In this document: piece by piece, positions 1 through 7,992 of the stretch
How positions within the stretch are numbered: position 1 is the first letter of the stretch
Layout: every line of letters begins with the position of its first letter
Source: Selenomonas sp. AE3005
Lineage (GTDB): Bacteria; Bacillota; Negativicutes; Selenomonadales; Selenomonadaceae
Length of the DNA stretch: 64,000 bases
NCBI RefSeq assembly: GCF_000686945.1
Contig: NZ_JMME01000007.1
Location: 87,409 to 151,408, forward strand
Direction of reading: 5' to 3'
Made by a program: the position numbers and the translations under genes
The notes under the pieces: model-generated
What the model saw: only the letters and a program-made list of their open reading frames with translations
What the model was told of the DNA's origin: nothing
Databases searched by the model: none

Positions 1-3
1 TAA

Positions 4-56
4 GCACTGCCTGTTTCCGCAGTGCCCCGGCAGCCGCCACAAGCGGCTGCTTTTTT
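4..56 (+). terminator. Rho-independent terminator of a gene upstream of the window
   Basis: An 8-bp GC-rich stem (30-37 with 43-50) is followed directly by six T on the plus strand. A second hairpin (4-10 with 19-25) precedes it. The T tract lies on the plus strand, so this should end a plus-strand gene outside the window. The ccmF stop codon on the opposite strand falls inside the T tract. Confidence 0.7.
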
Positions 57-2148
57 ATTTCTTCACTGCCCACAAAGTGCCGGCACATACGAGCACCGCG
101 CCCAGCCACAACAGCCAGATACAGGGCTTTACGCTGACGCTTGCCGTAATCGGCTGATTAAGTTCAGCGGCCAGTGACGGCATGCTTTCCAAACGAATCT
201 GACTGCTGTTCTGGGTAATCCCCGTCAGCCGCAGACGTCTTTGCCCGTTAAAGACCTCCACCGGTTCTGAGCTGCCGCCGTCCTTGGTCGCCGTCAGATG
301 CAGCTGCACTTCTTCAATCGTCGTTCCGTCCGTGACGCCCACTTTGGCCGTCACCAGCACCGTGCCATCAGCCTGTTGTTCTATCGCAGCGTCCTCAAAA
401 CGGTAGCCCAGCTCCTCGTCCATGCCCATACGGCCATGTTTCAGAATCATTTCCGTCCGGCCATTGTCCTTGGGCGGCGTAGGCGCCAGATAAACATCAC
501 CGCCGATTCCCTTGGCGATAGCCGGTTCTCTGGCAGCGTCCGCGCCATTGGCATGGAGTTTGGTCAGCGCACGCACTGCCTGACCGTCAACCTGATACAG
601 GTAATACTTGGCCTTGTTGCCATCAGCAAATTCCTGTCCCTGATAGCAGATTTCATGGCCAAAAATCTGATATTTTTCCCCGACCTGCAATTCCTGACTG
701 TACGACTGACTGCCCGAACCGGCCAGCACAAAAGCCAGACACGAGAGCCCCAGACCAATATGCGCCACCGCGCCGCCCGTCCGCAGGCCATGTTTATGCC
801 AGGCGATAACTGCCGCCCCCACTGCCGACAGAGAAACGGCCGCCAGCAGACAAGGCAGGAACTGCCGCACGCCGGCGGCATAAGCTGCCCCGGCACCGGC
901 CAGCCCCCAGACGATAAGCGGCGCCACTGAGGCCAGTACCCTGCCCTGGCCGTAGCCACGCAGCAGCGCACAGCTGGCTGCCAGCAGCAAGGCAATCGCC
1001 AGTGGCATAGTAGTACGCACATAGAAATCCGTATCCACAGCCGCCGGTTTCCCTATAAGCTGCGTAAACAACGGCATGGACATGCCCAAAAAGATAATGA
1101 CACCGACAAAGACCAGCAGCAGCGCGCCCAACAGCAGAATAAACTCCCGGCTGTCATAGGAAGGATAATATTCCCCCTTGGGCAGGCTGCCGGCCTTGGC
1201 CATTAACAGCAGCAAACCTGCCAGCAGCACGATGGCATTAACCAGCGCAATGCTCAGGCCAATGCTGTCCCCAGCAAAGGAATGCACTGAAAAATCCCCC
1301 AAAATGCCGCTGCGCGTCAGGAACGTACCGTAAATAACGAGCCCATAGGCAAAGATACCGGCCAGATGTACCATAGTGATAACTGCCGGACGAATCTGCG
1401 CGGCCCTCAGCACATGGATATAGATACCGGCCGCCAGCCAGGGCACCAGCGAAGAATTTTCCACCGGGTCCCAGCCCCAAAAGCCGCCCCAGCCCAAAAC
1501 CTTATAAGCCCAATAACCGCCAATGAAAATCCCGGCGCCTAAAAAACTCCAGGCGATAAGTGCCCAGCGCCGTGCTGCCGGCAGCCAGTCCTTTGCCTGC
1601 TGTCCGGTAAGCAGCGCCGCCGCCCCATAGACAAACGGCACAGCCAACAACGCATATCCCACAAAGATAATCGGCGGATGCACCGCCATCCACGGGTCCT
1701 GCAACAGCGGATTTAAACCAATGCCATTTTCCACGACATTTGGATTAGGCACAAAGGGGCTTTTAGCCAGTACCAGCACCGTCAGGAGTGCCTGCAGAGC
1801 CATATACACGGCCATTCCCGGCACCGGCAGGGCACGCTTTAACAGCAGGAAAAGACCTGCCACGGCATGAATCAGCAGCCACAGCAAAAACGAACCCTGC
1901 TGCCCTGCCCAAAAAGCCGACACTTTATAGACCAGCGGCAGTTCACGCGCCGAATAATTAGCTACATAGGAAATATCAAAACGATTATTCAGAATCAGCA
2001 CCAGCAGGTAGACACTGGCCACTGCCACCAGACCACAGGACAATATCGTCAGTATGCGGCCTTTGCTCTGCCATTTTTCATTGGCAAAACAGAGCACTGC
2101 GCCCAGTGACAACAGCAGGGCCAACATTAAAGAAATCACACCAACCAA
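55..2148 (-). CDS. ccmF: CcmF/CcsA-family heme lyase for cytochrome c maturation
   Basis: Polytopic membrane protein of 697 residues that attaches heme from holo-CcmE to apocytochrome c CXXCH sites on the outer face of the cytoplasmic membrane. The tryptophan-rich WWD motif (WGGFWGWDPVENSS) and the many membrane segments identify it; a soluble periplasmic domain precedes the last helix. The start is TTG at 2148, 7 nt after AGGGGGA, and lies 15 nt after the ccmE stop. It is the last gene of the regulator-ccmABCEF operon. No ccmH follows, so in this reduced system CcmF probably works without the usual CcmH thiol partner (inference). Confidence 0.93.
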   Translation of the reverse strand: MVGVISLMLALLLSLGAVLCFANEKWQSKGRILTILSCGLVAVASVYLLVLILNNRFDISYVANYSARELPLVYKVSAFWAGQQGSFLLWLLIHAVAGLFLLLKRALPVPGMAVYMALQALLTVLVLAKSPFVPNPNVVENGIGLNPLLQDPWMAVHPPIIFVGYALLAVPFVYGAAALLTGQQAKDWLPAARRWALIAWSFLGAGIFIGGYWAYKVLGWGGFWGWDPVENSSLVPWLAAGIYIHVLRAAQIRPAVITMVHLAGIFAYGLVIYGTFLTRSGILGDFSVHSFAGDSIGLSIALVNAIVLLAGLLLLMAKAGSLPKGEYYPSYDSREFILLLGALLLVFVGVIIFLGMSMPLFTQLIGKPAAVDTDFYVRTTMPLAIALLLAASCALLRGYGQGRVLASVAPLIVWGLAGAGAAYAAGVRQFLPCLLAAVSLSAVGAAVIAWHKHGLRTGGAVAHIGLGLSCLAFVLAGSGSQSYSQELQVGEKYQIFGHEICYQGQEFADGNKAKYYLYQVDGQAVRALTKLHANGADAAREPAIAKGIGGDVYLAPTPPKDNGRTEMILKHGRMGMDEELGYRFEDAAIEQQADGTVLVTAKVGVTDGTTIEEVQLHLTATKDGGSSEPVEVFNGQRRLRLTGITQNSSQIRLESMPSLAAELNQPITASVSVKPCIWLLWLGAVLVCAGTLWAVKK

Positions 2149-2163
2149 ATGAAAGTCCCCCTT

Positions 2164-2532
2164 TTAGCGTTTCTGCTGTTCGTATTTCGACGGACATTTT
2201 ATAAGCAGCTTGTGTGCCTCAAAGGCCGTATCCTGATATTTACCGATGGCCACAACATGATAGGCCTCATCAAACTGGTCAGGTTTCGTCCCATGATAAT
2301 GCACCACCATCGTTTCCCCCGTCTCCTCATCCTGCAAGGTAAAAACGAATAAATTGCCCTCCATGTGCGGCGCCGGCGCACCTGCCGCCAGCAGGCCCTT
2401 TACCTGCACATTGCTGGTACTCCTGCGCGCCTCAGCAATGCCCACATAAGGCGTAACCGCGTCCATAAAACTCCAGCCGGCATAACCGACGAAAGCCAGC
2501 AGCAATATTCCTAATAATATTTTGCGATTCAT
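2164..2532 (-). CDS. ccmE: CcmE periplasmic heme chaperone, cysteine (CxxxY) variant
   Basis: Membrane-anchored heme chaperone of 122 residues that carries heme from CcmC to CcmF. One N-terminal helix (about residues 4-20) is followed by a small OB-fold domain. In most CcmE proteins the heme-binding histidine sits in HxxxY near the C-terminus. Here the matching site is Cys113-Pro-Ser-Lys-Tyr117. The CxxxY form is known from Desulfovibrio and archaea, where it accompanies a reduced system I that lacks CcmH. The ATG overlaps the ccmC stop (ATGA). The start has a GAGGGGG ribosome site inside ccmC. Confidence 0.92.
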   Translation of the reverse strand: MNRKILLGILLLAFVGYAGWSFMDAVTPYVGIAEARRSTSNVQVKGLLAAGAPAPHMEGNLFVFTLQDEETGETMVVHYHGTKPDQFDEAYHVVAIGKYQDTAFEAHKLLIKCPSKYEQQKR

Positions 2533-3161
2533 AAATTTTCCCCCTCAGCCAGCAGCCGTTTCGTCTGCCGCCGGAACAGCCAGTAGAAAATCCCCGTCAC
2601 ATCTGCCAAAGCAGCCATAAGCACGGCCAGCATGATGGTATCCATAGCCAGCCCCGAGCCATTCAGCACCGGCGATGGGTGCAGGGAAAAATATAAACGG
2701 GGAATGATGAACACCAAAAACGGCACTGTCAAAAAGGAAAACAGCGCATACACCGCCGCCACTTTAGCCCGCCTGCGTCCGGCCGGCATGGCTCCACGCA
2801 AGGTCAGATACGCCCCGTAAATTAACAGCAGCACAAAAATGGTGGTCTGCCGCGGGTCCCAGTTCCAATACGCGCCCCAGGTCAGCTTGGAAAAAACCGC
2901 GCCGCTCACCGTGGCTAAAATGACAAAAATGAACCCCAGCTGGGCCGCCGCCGCGCTTTTGGCGTCCGCTACCAACTCACCGCTGCGTAAAAAACGAGCG
3001 CCTTCATACGCACTGATTAAAAACGCCAGCACCGCAACCCAGGCCACAGGAATATGCAAAAAAGCCAGCCTTACATAATAGCCCAGTCCTTCTGCCGGCG
3101 GCACCACAAAAAACACCAGTCCTATAGTGAGCAGGGTCAATATACCAAGTAAAGCCCCCAT
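2529..3161 (-). CDS. ccmC: CcmC heme-handling membrane protein
   Basis: Six-helix membrane protein of 210 residues that loads heme onto CcmE. The periplasmic WWD-type motif WGAYWNWDPRQT is diagnostic and separates it from CcmF by size. It starts with ATG after GGAGGAATTTTC, 15 nt downstream of the ccmB stop, and overlaps ccmE by 4 nt, so translation of the two is probably coupled. No ccmD-sized frame is present between ccmC and ccmE. Confidence 0.94.
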   Translation of the reverse strand: MGALLGILTLLTIGLVFFVVPPAEGLGYYVRLAFLHIPVAWVAVLAFLISAYEGARFLRSGELVADAKSAAAAQLGFIFVILATVSGAVFSKLTWGAYWNWDPRQTTIFVLLLIYGAYLTLRGAMPAGRRRAKVAAVYALFSFLTVPFLVFIIPRLYFSLHPSPVLNGSGLAMDTIMLAVLMAALADVTGIFYWLFRRQTKRLLAEGENL

Positions 3162-3176
3162 GAAAATTCCTCCAAA

Positions 3177-3848
3177 CTAATCCTCATACCATAGATAATC
3201 AAAAAGTACGGACGCTGCCGCGAGCAATACGCCATCATACAGCGCCATTCCCAGAAGATAATGCACCGGCAGCTGGCCGCTGCCCAAAGTGCCTGCCGTC
3301 AGAAAGATGGCCGGCAAAAACACCGGCAGTATCACCGGCAGCATTAAGACCGAAAACAAACCGCTCTTAACCTGCGCTCCCGTTGTCAGCGCTGCAATGA
3401 GCGTTCCGGCTGCGGCAATACCAACGTCCCCCAGCAGCAGCGTGCCTGCTAATACACCGCCGGCCGCCACCTCAGCCCCCAGTAAAAGCAAAAACAGGGG
3501 CACAATGAAGAACGTCAGACATACGAGCAAAAAACACGTATAAAGCATTTTGCCCCATAGCACGGTTTGGGCACTGCCGTAAATCTGCAAGGTCAGCAGC
3601 GTCCCGGCTGTATCCTCATCAGCAAACCCACGGTCAGCGCCGGCCATGGCGGCAAAGAACAGTATAATCCACAACAGGGCAGCGGCCAGTTCCGGCTCTA
3701 AGGGCGCCCCCTGCAAGGCCAGACTGACACAGGCCAGCGTAGTCAGGGCGAACATAAACATCGTTGACCAGGCAGCCTTAAAGCGCAGGCCTAAGGTAAA
3801 TTCCTTGCCAAAAACCAGCTTAATTCCCTGCCAAAGCGATGCATGCAT
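3177..3848 (-). CDS. ccmB: CcmB ABC-transporter membrane subunit
   Basis: Six-helix permease of 223 residues that pairs with CcmA. The CcmAB ATPase is needed to release holo-CcmE from CcmC. A longer frame opens at 3974, but its first 42 residues are Arg/Trp-rich and lie entirely within ccmA. The ATG at 3848, which begins MHASLWQGIKLVF, gives the normal CcmB N-terminus and length. ccmB therefore overlaps the end of ccmA by 29 nt. Family assignment rests on gene order and topology rather than on a sharp motif. Confidence 0.85.
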   Translation of the reverse strand: MHASLWQGIKLVFGKEFTLGLRFKAAWSTMFMFALTTLACVSLALQGAPLEPELAAALLWIILFFAAMAGADRGFADEDTAGTLLTLQIYGSAQTVLWGKMLYTCFLLVCLTFFIVPLFLLLLGAEVAAGGVLAGTLLLGDVGIAAAGTLIAALTTGAQVKSGLFSVLMLPVILPVFLPAIFLTAGTLGSGQLPVHYLLGMALYDGVLLAAASVLFDYLWYED

Positions 3849-4449
3849 GCGCCAGCGCCTCCTCTCCCGGGTCATTCGTCGCCAAGGCCACCAAGACATT
3901 TTGCGCCGCAGCCGCCTGTACTTCCCTGGCCACCATCGCCCGGCCAGCCTCATCAAGATTAGCCCCCGGCTCATCGAGCAGCCAGATATCTGCCTGACAG
4001 GCCAGGAGCACCGCCATCTTCAGCCTCTGCCGCATGCCCGTGGAAAACTCCCCGGTATATACATGGTCGACAGCTGACGCCGGCAGCTCTACCCTGTCCA
4101 AAATCTTTCTATATGCAGCCTCAGTCAGTGAAAGCCCTCTTAAGCCCAGGAAAAACGCCATATTCTCCCTGGCCGTCAGCCGGTCATAAAAGCGCAATTC
4201 CGGCGTTACCATCGCCAGATGCTGCCGCAAAGCTGCCTGTGTGAGCTCACCGCTCTCTGTTTTTACCGTGACAGTCCCCTGCGCAGGCCGCAGAAGATGT
4301 CCGGCCAGTTTTAAAAAGGTTGATTTACCGCTGCCGTTAGCGCCGGTAACAGCCGTAATCTGACCGCCCTTTAGCTGTGCCGTCAGAGGCCCAAATATGT
4401 GCCGTCCGTAGAAAGACTGCTTGACCTCGTTAAACTCTATCGTAATCAT
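3820..4449 (-). CDS. ccmA: CcmA ABC-transporter ATPase
   Basis: Cytoplasmic ATPase of 209 residues that drives the CcmAB complex in heme chaperone release. Walker A is GANGSGKST, the signature is STGMRQRLK (a divergent form of LSGGQ), and Walker B is IWLLDEP. The short length and single ATPase domain match CcmA. The ATG lies 3 nt after the stop of the upstream Crp/Fnr regulator, so the regulator and ccmABCEF form one transcription unit. Confidence 0.9.
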   Translation of the reverse strand: MITIEFNEVKQSFYGRHIFGPLTAQLKGGQITAVTGANGSGKSTFLKLAGHLLRPAQGTVTVKTESGELTQAALRQHLAMVTPELRFYDRLTARENMAFFLGLRGLSLTEAAYRKILDRVELPASAVDHVYTGEFSTGMRQRLKMAVLLACQADIWLLDEPGANLDEAGRAMVAREVQAAAAQNVLVALATNDPGEEALAHACIALAGN

Positions 4450-4452
4450 GAC

Positions 4453-5133
4453 TCAATCCATAGCCGCCACCTTGGCAGCATCCAATTCCATCCAATCCTC
4501 GCCCACCTTAAGCAGGCCTTCACTTTGCATGGCGCTAATCTCCCGGGTAAGTGCACTGCGGTTGCACTCCAGTTCCTTGGCCAGCTGTACCCGGCCCGGC
4601 ACCTGCACACGCGCCTTACCTTTACGTTGTTCTTTATACAGCAAATAGAGAATCAGCCGTTCACGCAGCGTCTTTTGGGAAAGAATCTTGATTTTTTGCA
4701 TCATCAACACATTTTTCCGGCAAAAGGCCTCCAACAGGTTCTTCATAACCAGGCCATGTGTGCGTCCTAGTTTCGGGCCAGCCGTCAGCAAGGCCTGATA
4801 AGGAATCCATAGTACCAGTACGTCCGTCAGGGCCTCAATAGCCATATCATACGGTATTTGCGGCATAATCGCTGAAGTACTCCCGAGCATCGCACCACGT
4901 TCCAGATTATGGCTGACATTTTCCTTGCCGAAACGGTCCTCGGCCAATACCTGCGCCTCACCTTCGACAATTACGCCGATATTATGATTTTCCTCATAAG
5001 CGTCCAAAATCCGGGCGCCACGGCTTACCCGTTTTATTTTGGCCCCGGTAGCCTCTATAAAATGCTCCACCTCTGCTGCCGGTACCCCTTGAAACAATGG
5101 CAGCTCATGCAAATCAAGATGATATACCTGCAT
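4453..5133 (-). CDS. Crp/Fnr-family transcriptional regulator of the nrf-ccm cluster
   Basis: Regulator of 226 residues with an N-terminal cyclic-nucleotide-binding-like domain (about 1-125), a long dimerisation helix (about 130-160) and a C-terminal winged helix containing LAKELECNRSALTREISAM. No cysteine cluster of the Fnr type is seen at the N-terminus, so an iron-sulfur sensor is unlikely; a heme- or NO-type signal as in HcpR/DNR is possible but not shown. The start chosen is ATG at 5133, which follows AGGAG. An upstream ATG at 5154 precedes that ribosome site and was rejected. It heads the ccm operon and lies next to nrfHA. Its own promoter and the nrfH promoter share a palindrome, which suggests it controls both. 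Confidence 0.82.
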   Translation of the reverse strand: MQVYHLDLHELPLFQGVPAAEVEHFIEATGAKIKRVSRGARILDAYEENHNIGVIVEGEAQVLAEDRFGKENVSHNLERGAMLGSTSAIMPQIPYDMAIEALTDVLVLWIPYQALLTAGPKLGRTHGLVMKNLLEAFCRKNVLMMQKIKILSQKTLRERLILYLLYKEQRKGKARVQVPGRVQLAKELECNRSALTREISAMQSEGLLKVGEDWMELDAAKVAAMD

Positions 5134-5165
5134 AGCCTTCACTCCTAAATACACATATTTCCTTC

Positions 5166-5207
5166 ATTATATCAACAATAAAACTATCATCATGTTGCTA
5201 TGGCAAC
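5166..5207 (-). promoter_or_regulatory. Promoter and Crp/Fnr-type operator of the regulator-ccm operon
   Basis: On the minus strand a perfect -10 (TATAAT, 5166-5171) is paired with a poor -35 (CATGAT). The palindrome GTTGC-TATG-GCAAC lies at 5194-5207. With a start at about 5159 its centre is at -41.5, the classical class II activator position. The site upstream of nrfH has the same distance. Confidence 0.7.
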
Positions 5208-5315
5208 TATATATAGTAATTATTCTATCATCTGAAATAGACTCCTGCATTGTACTATCCTACAAGAATTACTACCGTTGTTTTGTAAGGGTATTGCCAT
5301 CATAAATGACAGACA

Positions 5316-5355
5316 AACGCCGCCACACTTGCTTTTTTCCAAGTGTGGCGGCGTT
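5316..5355 (-). terminator. Terminator after nrfA
   Basis: Perfect 16-bp inverted repeat (5316-5331 with 5340-5355) with an 8-nt loop, just downstream of the nrfA stop on the minus strand. It separates the nrfHA unit from the regulator-ccm unit. The downstream T run is short, so termination may be partial. Confidence 0.65.
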
Positions 5356-5376
5356 GTTCATTATAAGTATTGTATT

Positions 5377-6702
5377 TTACAAGCTGCCTTTTACCAAAGC
5401 ATTGGCATTTTCAATCACCTGATGGGCCAAATCAATGGCCTCACCACTGATACGCATGCACTTATCAGGATTGTGGAAACCATTGCCGTTTTCTGCAGCT
5501 ACCCAGTCCCAATACCACTGAGCCTCGCGCAGTTTCAGCCGCACCGGTGCCAGCTGTTCGTCCGTAGCTCCGGCGTCCATGGCCGCCTTCACCGCCAGAT
5601 GAGCCTTGGCAACCGTCTGACCGGCAATACGCTGTAATTTGAAATTATTATCATGGATAGTCTTGACTCTGGCAATCAGCGTGTCCTTGTTTTCATCATG
5701 ACACTTGAGGCAGGAGGCCTCTACCGTCTTTAGCGGACTGGTCATCCAATGCGAGGTATATTTCTGACCATTTTCCCGCATATAAGGCATGTGGCAGTCC
5801 ACGCAGGTAACGCCGGCGTCAGCATGCACACTGGTGGTCCAGATTTCAAAGTCCGGATGCTGGGCTTTCAGCATCGGCGTCTTGGAATCGGGATGAATCC
5901 AATCCTGCTTAAAGGCCCCAAGCTGCTCGCTCTGCGTCTGATAGAATTTAAACTGCTCTTCCGGTTCCCAACCGGCAATAAAAGGATGACGCACCCGGCC
6001 ATCTTCGGCCATAAAGTAATATTCGTTATGGCACTGGCCGCAGACATAACCACGCATATCATTGTGGGACGCCTTGCTGATATCAATCCCCTTCAAGGCC
6101 ATGGACTCTACAAAGCCCTGCTGATAAACCCTGAGTTCCATCGTATCCGGGTCATGGCAGGAAGAACAGCCCATGTACAGGTCTGTGCCTTCCACGGTAT
6201 CCTTATTGGTATAAGGCGGTGTTGCCTCAGCAAACGGCAGGGTAGCAAAATCCCAACCGCTTTCCTTGTACCACTTGTCATACATCCACGAACCTTTGCA
6301 GACAATGCAGTTGCCCTTCTGCGGCGGAATACGCTGGGAATTCAACTGGTCAACGCCAGCCCAGGTATGGCCACGGGCCACATCATACTGCACCGAAAAT
6401 TTATACCCCTTGAAGTTTTCCTTGATTTCCGGCTGCATCTCAATATAAGATTTTCCCGGGTCACTGCCGCCATAACCTGTGGGGCTTTCCCCACCCTGAT
6501 TATTCTTCATATAGGATTTATATTCCAAAGGATAAGCCTCTTTATAGGCCTCCTTGCCCACATGGGCATAATTTTCATGGGATATCTTGGCCAGCTTGAC
6601 ACTGTCATCATTGGGCGCTGCTCCCAGACGTACCACTACGAAACCAAAGAACAGCACGCAGGCGGCCACCATCCCAGCTAGAATCTTTTGCAGCTTACTC
6701 AA
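5377..6702 (-). CDS. nrfA: NrfA pentaheme ammonia-forming cytochrome c nitrite reductase
   Basis: Periplasmic nitrite reductase of 441 residues that reduces nitrite to ammonium with six electrons. Five heme sites are visible: the catalytic lysine-ligated CIVCK (132-136) and four CXXCH sites (179-183, 221-225, 300-304, 331-335). An uncleaved or slowly cleaved signal anchor occupies residues 6-28. The start is TTG at 6702 after AGGGGGG and overlaps the nrfH stop by 8 nt, which implies coupled synthesis. With NrfH it forms the menaquinol-linked NrfHA complex. Its heme sites need the adjacent ccm system. Confidence 0.96.
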   Translation of the reverse strand: MSKLQKILAGMVAACVLFFGFVVVRLGAAPNDDSVKLAKISHENYAHVGKEAYKEAYPLEYKSYMKNNQGGESPTGYGGSDPGKSYIEMQPEIKENFKGYKFSVQYDVARGHTWAGVDQLNSQRIPPQKGNCIVCKGSWMYDKWYKESGWDFATLPFAEATPPYTNKDTVEGTDLYMGCSSCHDPDTMELRVYQQGFVESMALKGIDISKASHNDMRGYVCGQCHNEYYFMAEDGRVRHPFIAGWEPEEQFKFYQTQSEQLGAFKQDWIHPDSKTPMLKAQHPDFEIWTTSVHADAGVTCVDCHMPYMRENGQKYTSHWMTSPLKTVEASCLKCHDENKDTLIARVKTIHDNNFKLQRIAGQTVAKAHLAVKAAMDAGATDEQLAPVRLKLREAQWYWDWVAAENGNGFHNPDKCMRISGEAIDLAHQVIENANALVKGSL

Positions 6703-7183
6703 CTTTTATCCCCCCTTCGAGATGATTACTTCCATGGGCTATGCGGCTATGGCACTTCAAGCAGTCCGCTCCGGTGTCCATATCCACGCCCACCGCCATG
6801 TGTACACTGCCCATGGTGTTTTCGTGACAGCGCAGGCAGTTGCCGTTCACAGTCTTTTTGCCCCCGGCTGACAGGTCAATACGGGCCGGATAATCCCTGA
6901 GTACCGCATGATAAGTGTCAACCATACCTGTGCGCCCCTTCTCAATCATGTAAATAGCCATATTGTCGTGAGGCAGGTGACATTCCACACAGGCTTGTTT
7001 GCTATGCGTAGATTTGGCAAAGCTCGCCGCCTCGCCTTTCATCGCATGGCAGGAACCGCAGAACGCTGCCGAACCGGAAAAAGACATCATTCCGGCGCCG
7101 ATGGCACAAACCACCAGCCCTATGGCAAATCCGCCTGCCAGACAGCCCAGCGTATGTTTGTTAAAAAACTCTTTCCAATCCAA
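6695..7183 (-). CDS. nrfH: NrfH tetraheme quinol dehydrogenase subunit
   Basis: NapC/NirT-family membrane cytochrome of 162 residues that takes electrons from menaquinol and passes them to NrfA. One membrane helix (about 13-35) precedes four heme sites: CGSCH 42-46, CVECH 65-69, CLRCH 116-120 and CLKCH 141-145. The start was set at TTG 7183. The frame is open up to a GTG at 7213, but the ribosome site AGGAGG and the predicted transcript start (about 7207) lie inside that extension. It is first in the nrfHA operon. Confidence 0.93.
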   Translation of the reverse strand: MDWKEFFNKHTLGCLAGGFAIGLVVCAIGAGMMSFSGSAAFCGSCHAMKGEAASFAKSTHSKQACVECHLPHDNMAIYMIEKGRTGMVDTYHAVLRDYPARIDLSAGGKKTVNGNCLRCHENTMGSVHMAVGVDMDTGADCLKCHSRIAHGSNHLEGGIKVE

Positions 7184-7213
7184 TTCCGCTCCCCTCCTCT
7201 CAACTTTGGCCAC

Positions 7214-7255
7214 ATTATATCATTATTCTGAATAGTATGTCGTTGCTACAGCAAC
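7214..7255 (-). promoter_or_regulatory. Promoter and Crp/Fnr-type operator of nrfHA
   Basis: Minus-strand -10 TATAAT (7214-7219) has a poor -35 (CGACAT) and is preceded by the palindrome GTTGC-TACA-GCAAC (7242-7255). The centre is at -41.5 from the expected start at 7207. The half-sites and distance are identical to those in front of the regulator gene. Confidence 0.7.
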
Positions 7256-7285
7256 ACCATAAAATATTTTCGCACCGCCGCTTAC

Positions 7286-7322
7286 AAAAAAAAATGACAC
7301 GCCCCATCACAGAGCGTGTCAT
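7286..7322 (-). terminator. Terminator of the GDT1-family gene
   Basis: A 9-bp stem (7294-7302 with 7314-7322) is followed on the minus strand by a run of ten T. It ends the transporter gene whose stop is at 7432. Confidence 0.8.
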
Positions 7323-7488
7323 TTCCCAGCTGATTGCTGAGTACAATATAAACGAAGACTACCTGCGCCATGGCACAGGGGAAATGTTTGTGAATCACCG
7401 CGCTGACATCGTGGCAGAATTAGCTGCTAAATTACAGCAGACACTGCACCAGTCCGGCTGCACCAAACACGATGAATATCGCCGCTGA
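7294..7488 (+). pseudogene. Remnant of an XRE-type repressor (C-terminal part of the HTH region)
   Basis: A 64-residue frame contains RVISQLIAEYNINEDYLRHG followed by TGEMF. This closely resembles the hinge after the HTH in phage-like XRE repressors (family pattern: I.REF.VNE.WL.TGEGEMF). The helix-turn-helix itself is missing, there is no ribosome site, and the recognisable part stops where the opposite-strand transporter gene begins. The terminator hairpin of that transporter sits on its first codons. It is probably a decayed fragment rather than a working gene. A chance resemblance cannot be excluded. Confidence 0.4.
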
Positions 7489-7992
7489 CACTTTTTGCAT
7501 GGTCGGGGGCGATATTTTCTTTTGCAGGTAATTGCCGGCCACGAGGCCCATGCCGTCAGCGATAACCATACCGGCTACGGCACCGGCGAATACCATAAGC
7601 CAGTTGCCCATTTCTGACGCCAGGGCCACGGCCGCCAGCTGGGTTTTGTCCCCCATTTCCCCGATGATAAAAGTCAGGGCTACGGTCATTACCGGGCCGA
7701 AACGGCTGGCCTTACATTCTTCTTCGTCCTCCGTTTCGCCTTTCAAGGACCAGAGGCCAAAGCAAATAAAGAGAATTGAGGCCACTATGGTCATTTTTTC
7801 TGCCGAAATCAGGCTGCCGATGGTAGCACCAACGGCCACGGCCAGACCATGCACGACGATTATGCCCAGTGTCATGCCGGTAAACACGGCGCGGCTGCTG
7901 TACCTGCCGGCCAGCGCCATGACCAGAAACTGCGTCTTATCTCCCATTTCTGCGAAAAAAATCAGCAAAAAAGCTGCCCAAAAAGCTTCCAT
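7432..7992 (-). CDS. TMEM165/GDT1-family (UPF0016) cation transporter
   Basis: Membrane protein of 186 residues with six predicted helices in two homologous halves. Each half carries the family motif E-x-G-D-K-T-Q (AEMGDKTQ near the start, GEMGDKTQ near residue 117). Members of this family export manganese or exchange calcium/manganese for protons, and in bacteria they protect against excess manganese. No yybP-ykoY riboswitch is seen in the short 5' region. It starts with ATG after TAGGAG and is a single-gene unit with its own terminator. Confidence 0.88.
   Translation of the reverse strand: MEAFWAAFLLIFFAEMGDKTQFLVMALAGRYSSRAVFTGMTLGIIVVHGLAVAVGATIGSLISAEKMTIVASILFICFGLWSLKGETEDEEECKASRFGPVMTVALTFIIGEMGDKTQLAAVALASEMGNWLMVFAGAVAGMVIADGMGLVAGNYLQKKISPPTMQKVSAAIFIVFGAAGLVQCLL

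Noticed and set aside
3849..3974. N-terminal extension of CcmB
   Set aside because: The added 42 residues are Arg/Trp-rich and out of frame within ccmA. The ATG at 3848 gives the normal protein.
5749..6681. A 310-codon plus-strand frame opposite nrfA
   Set aside because: It lies entirely inside nrfA, whose five heme motifs fix the coding strand.
7237..7488. An intact 83-residue gene divergent from nrfH
   Set aside because: The frame starts on the nrfH operator, has no ribosome site, and overlaps a terminator and the end of the opposite gene. Only the inner part is repressor-like, so it is listed as a remnant.
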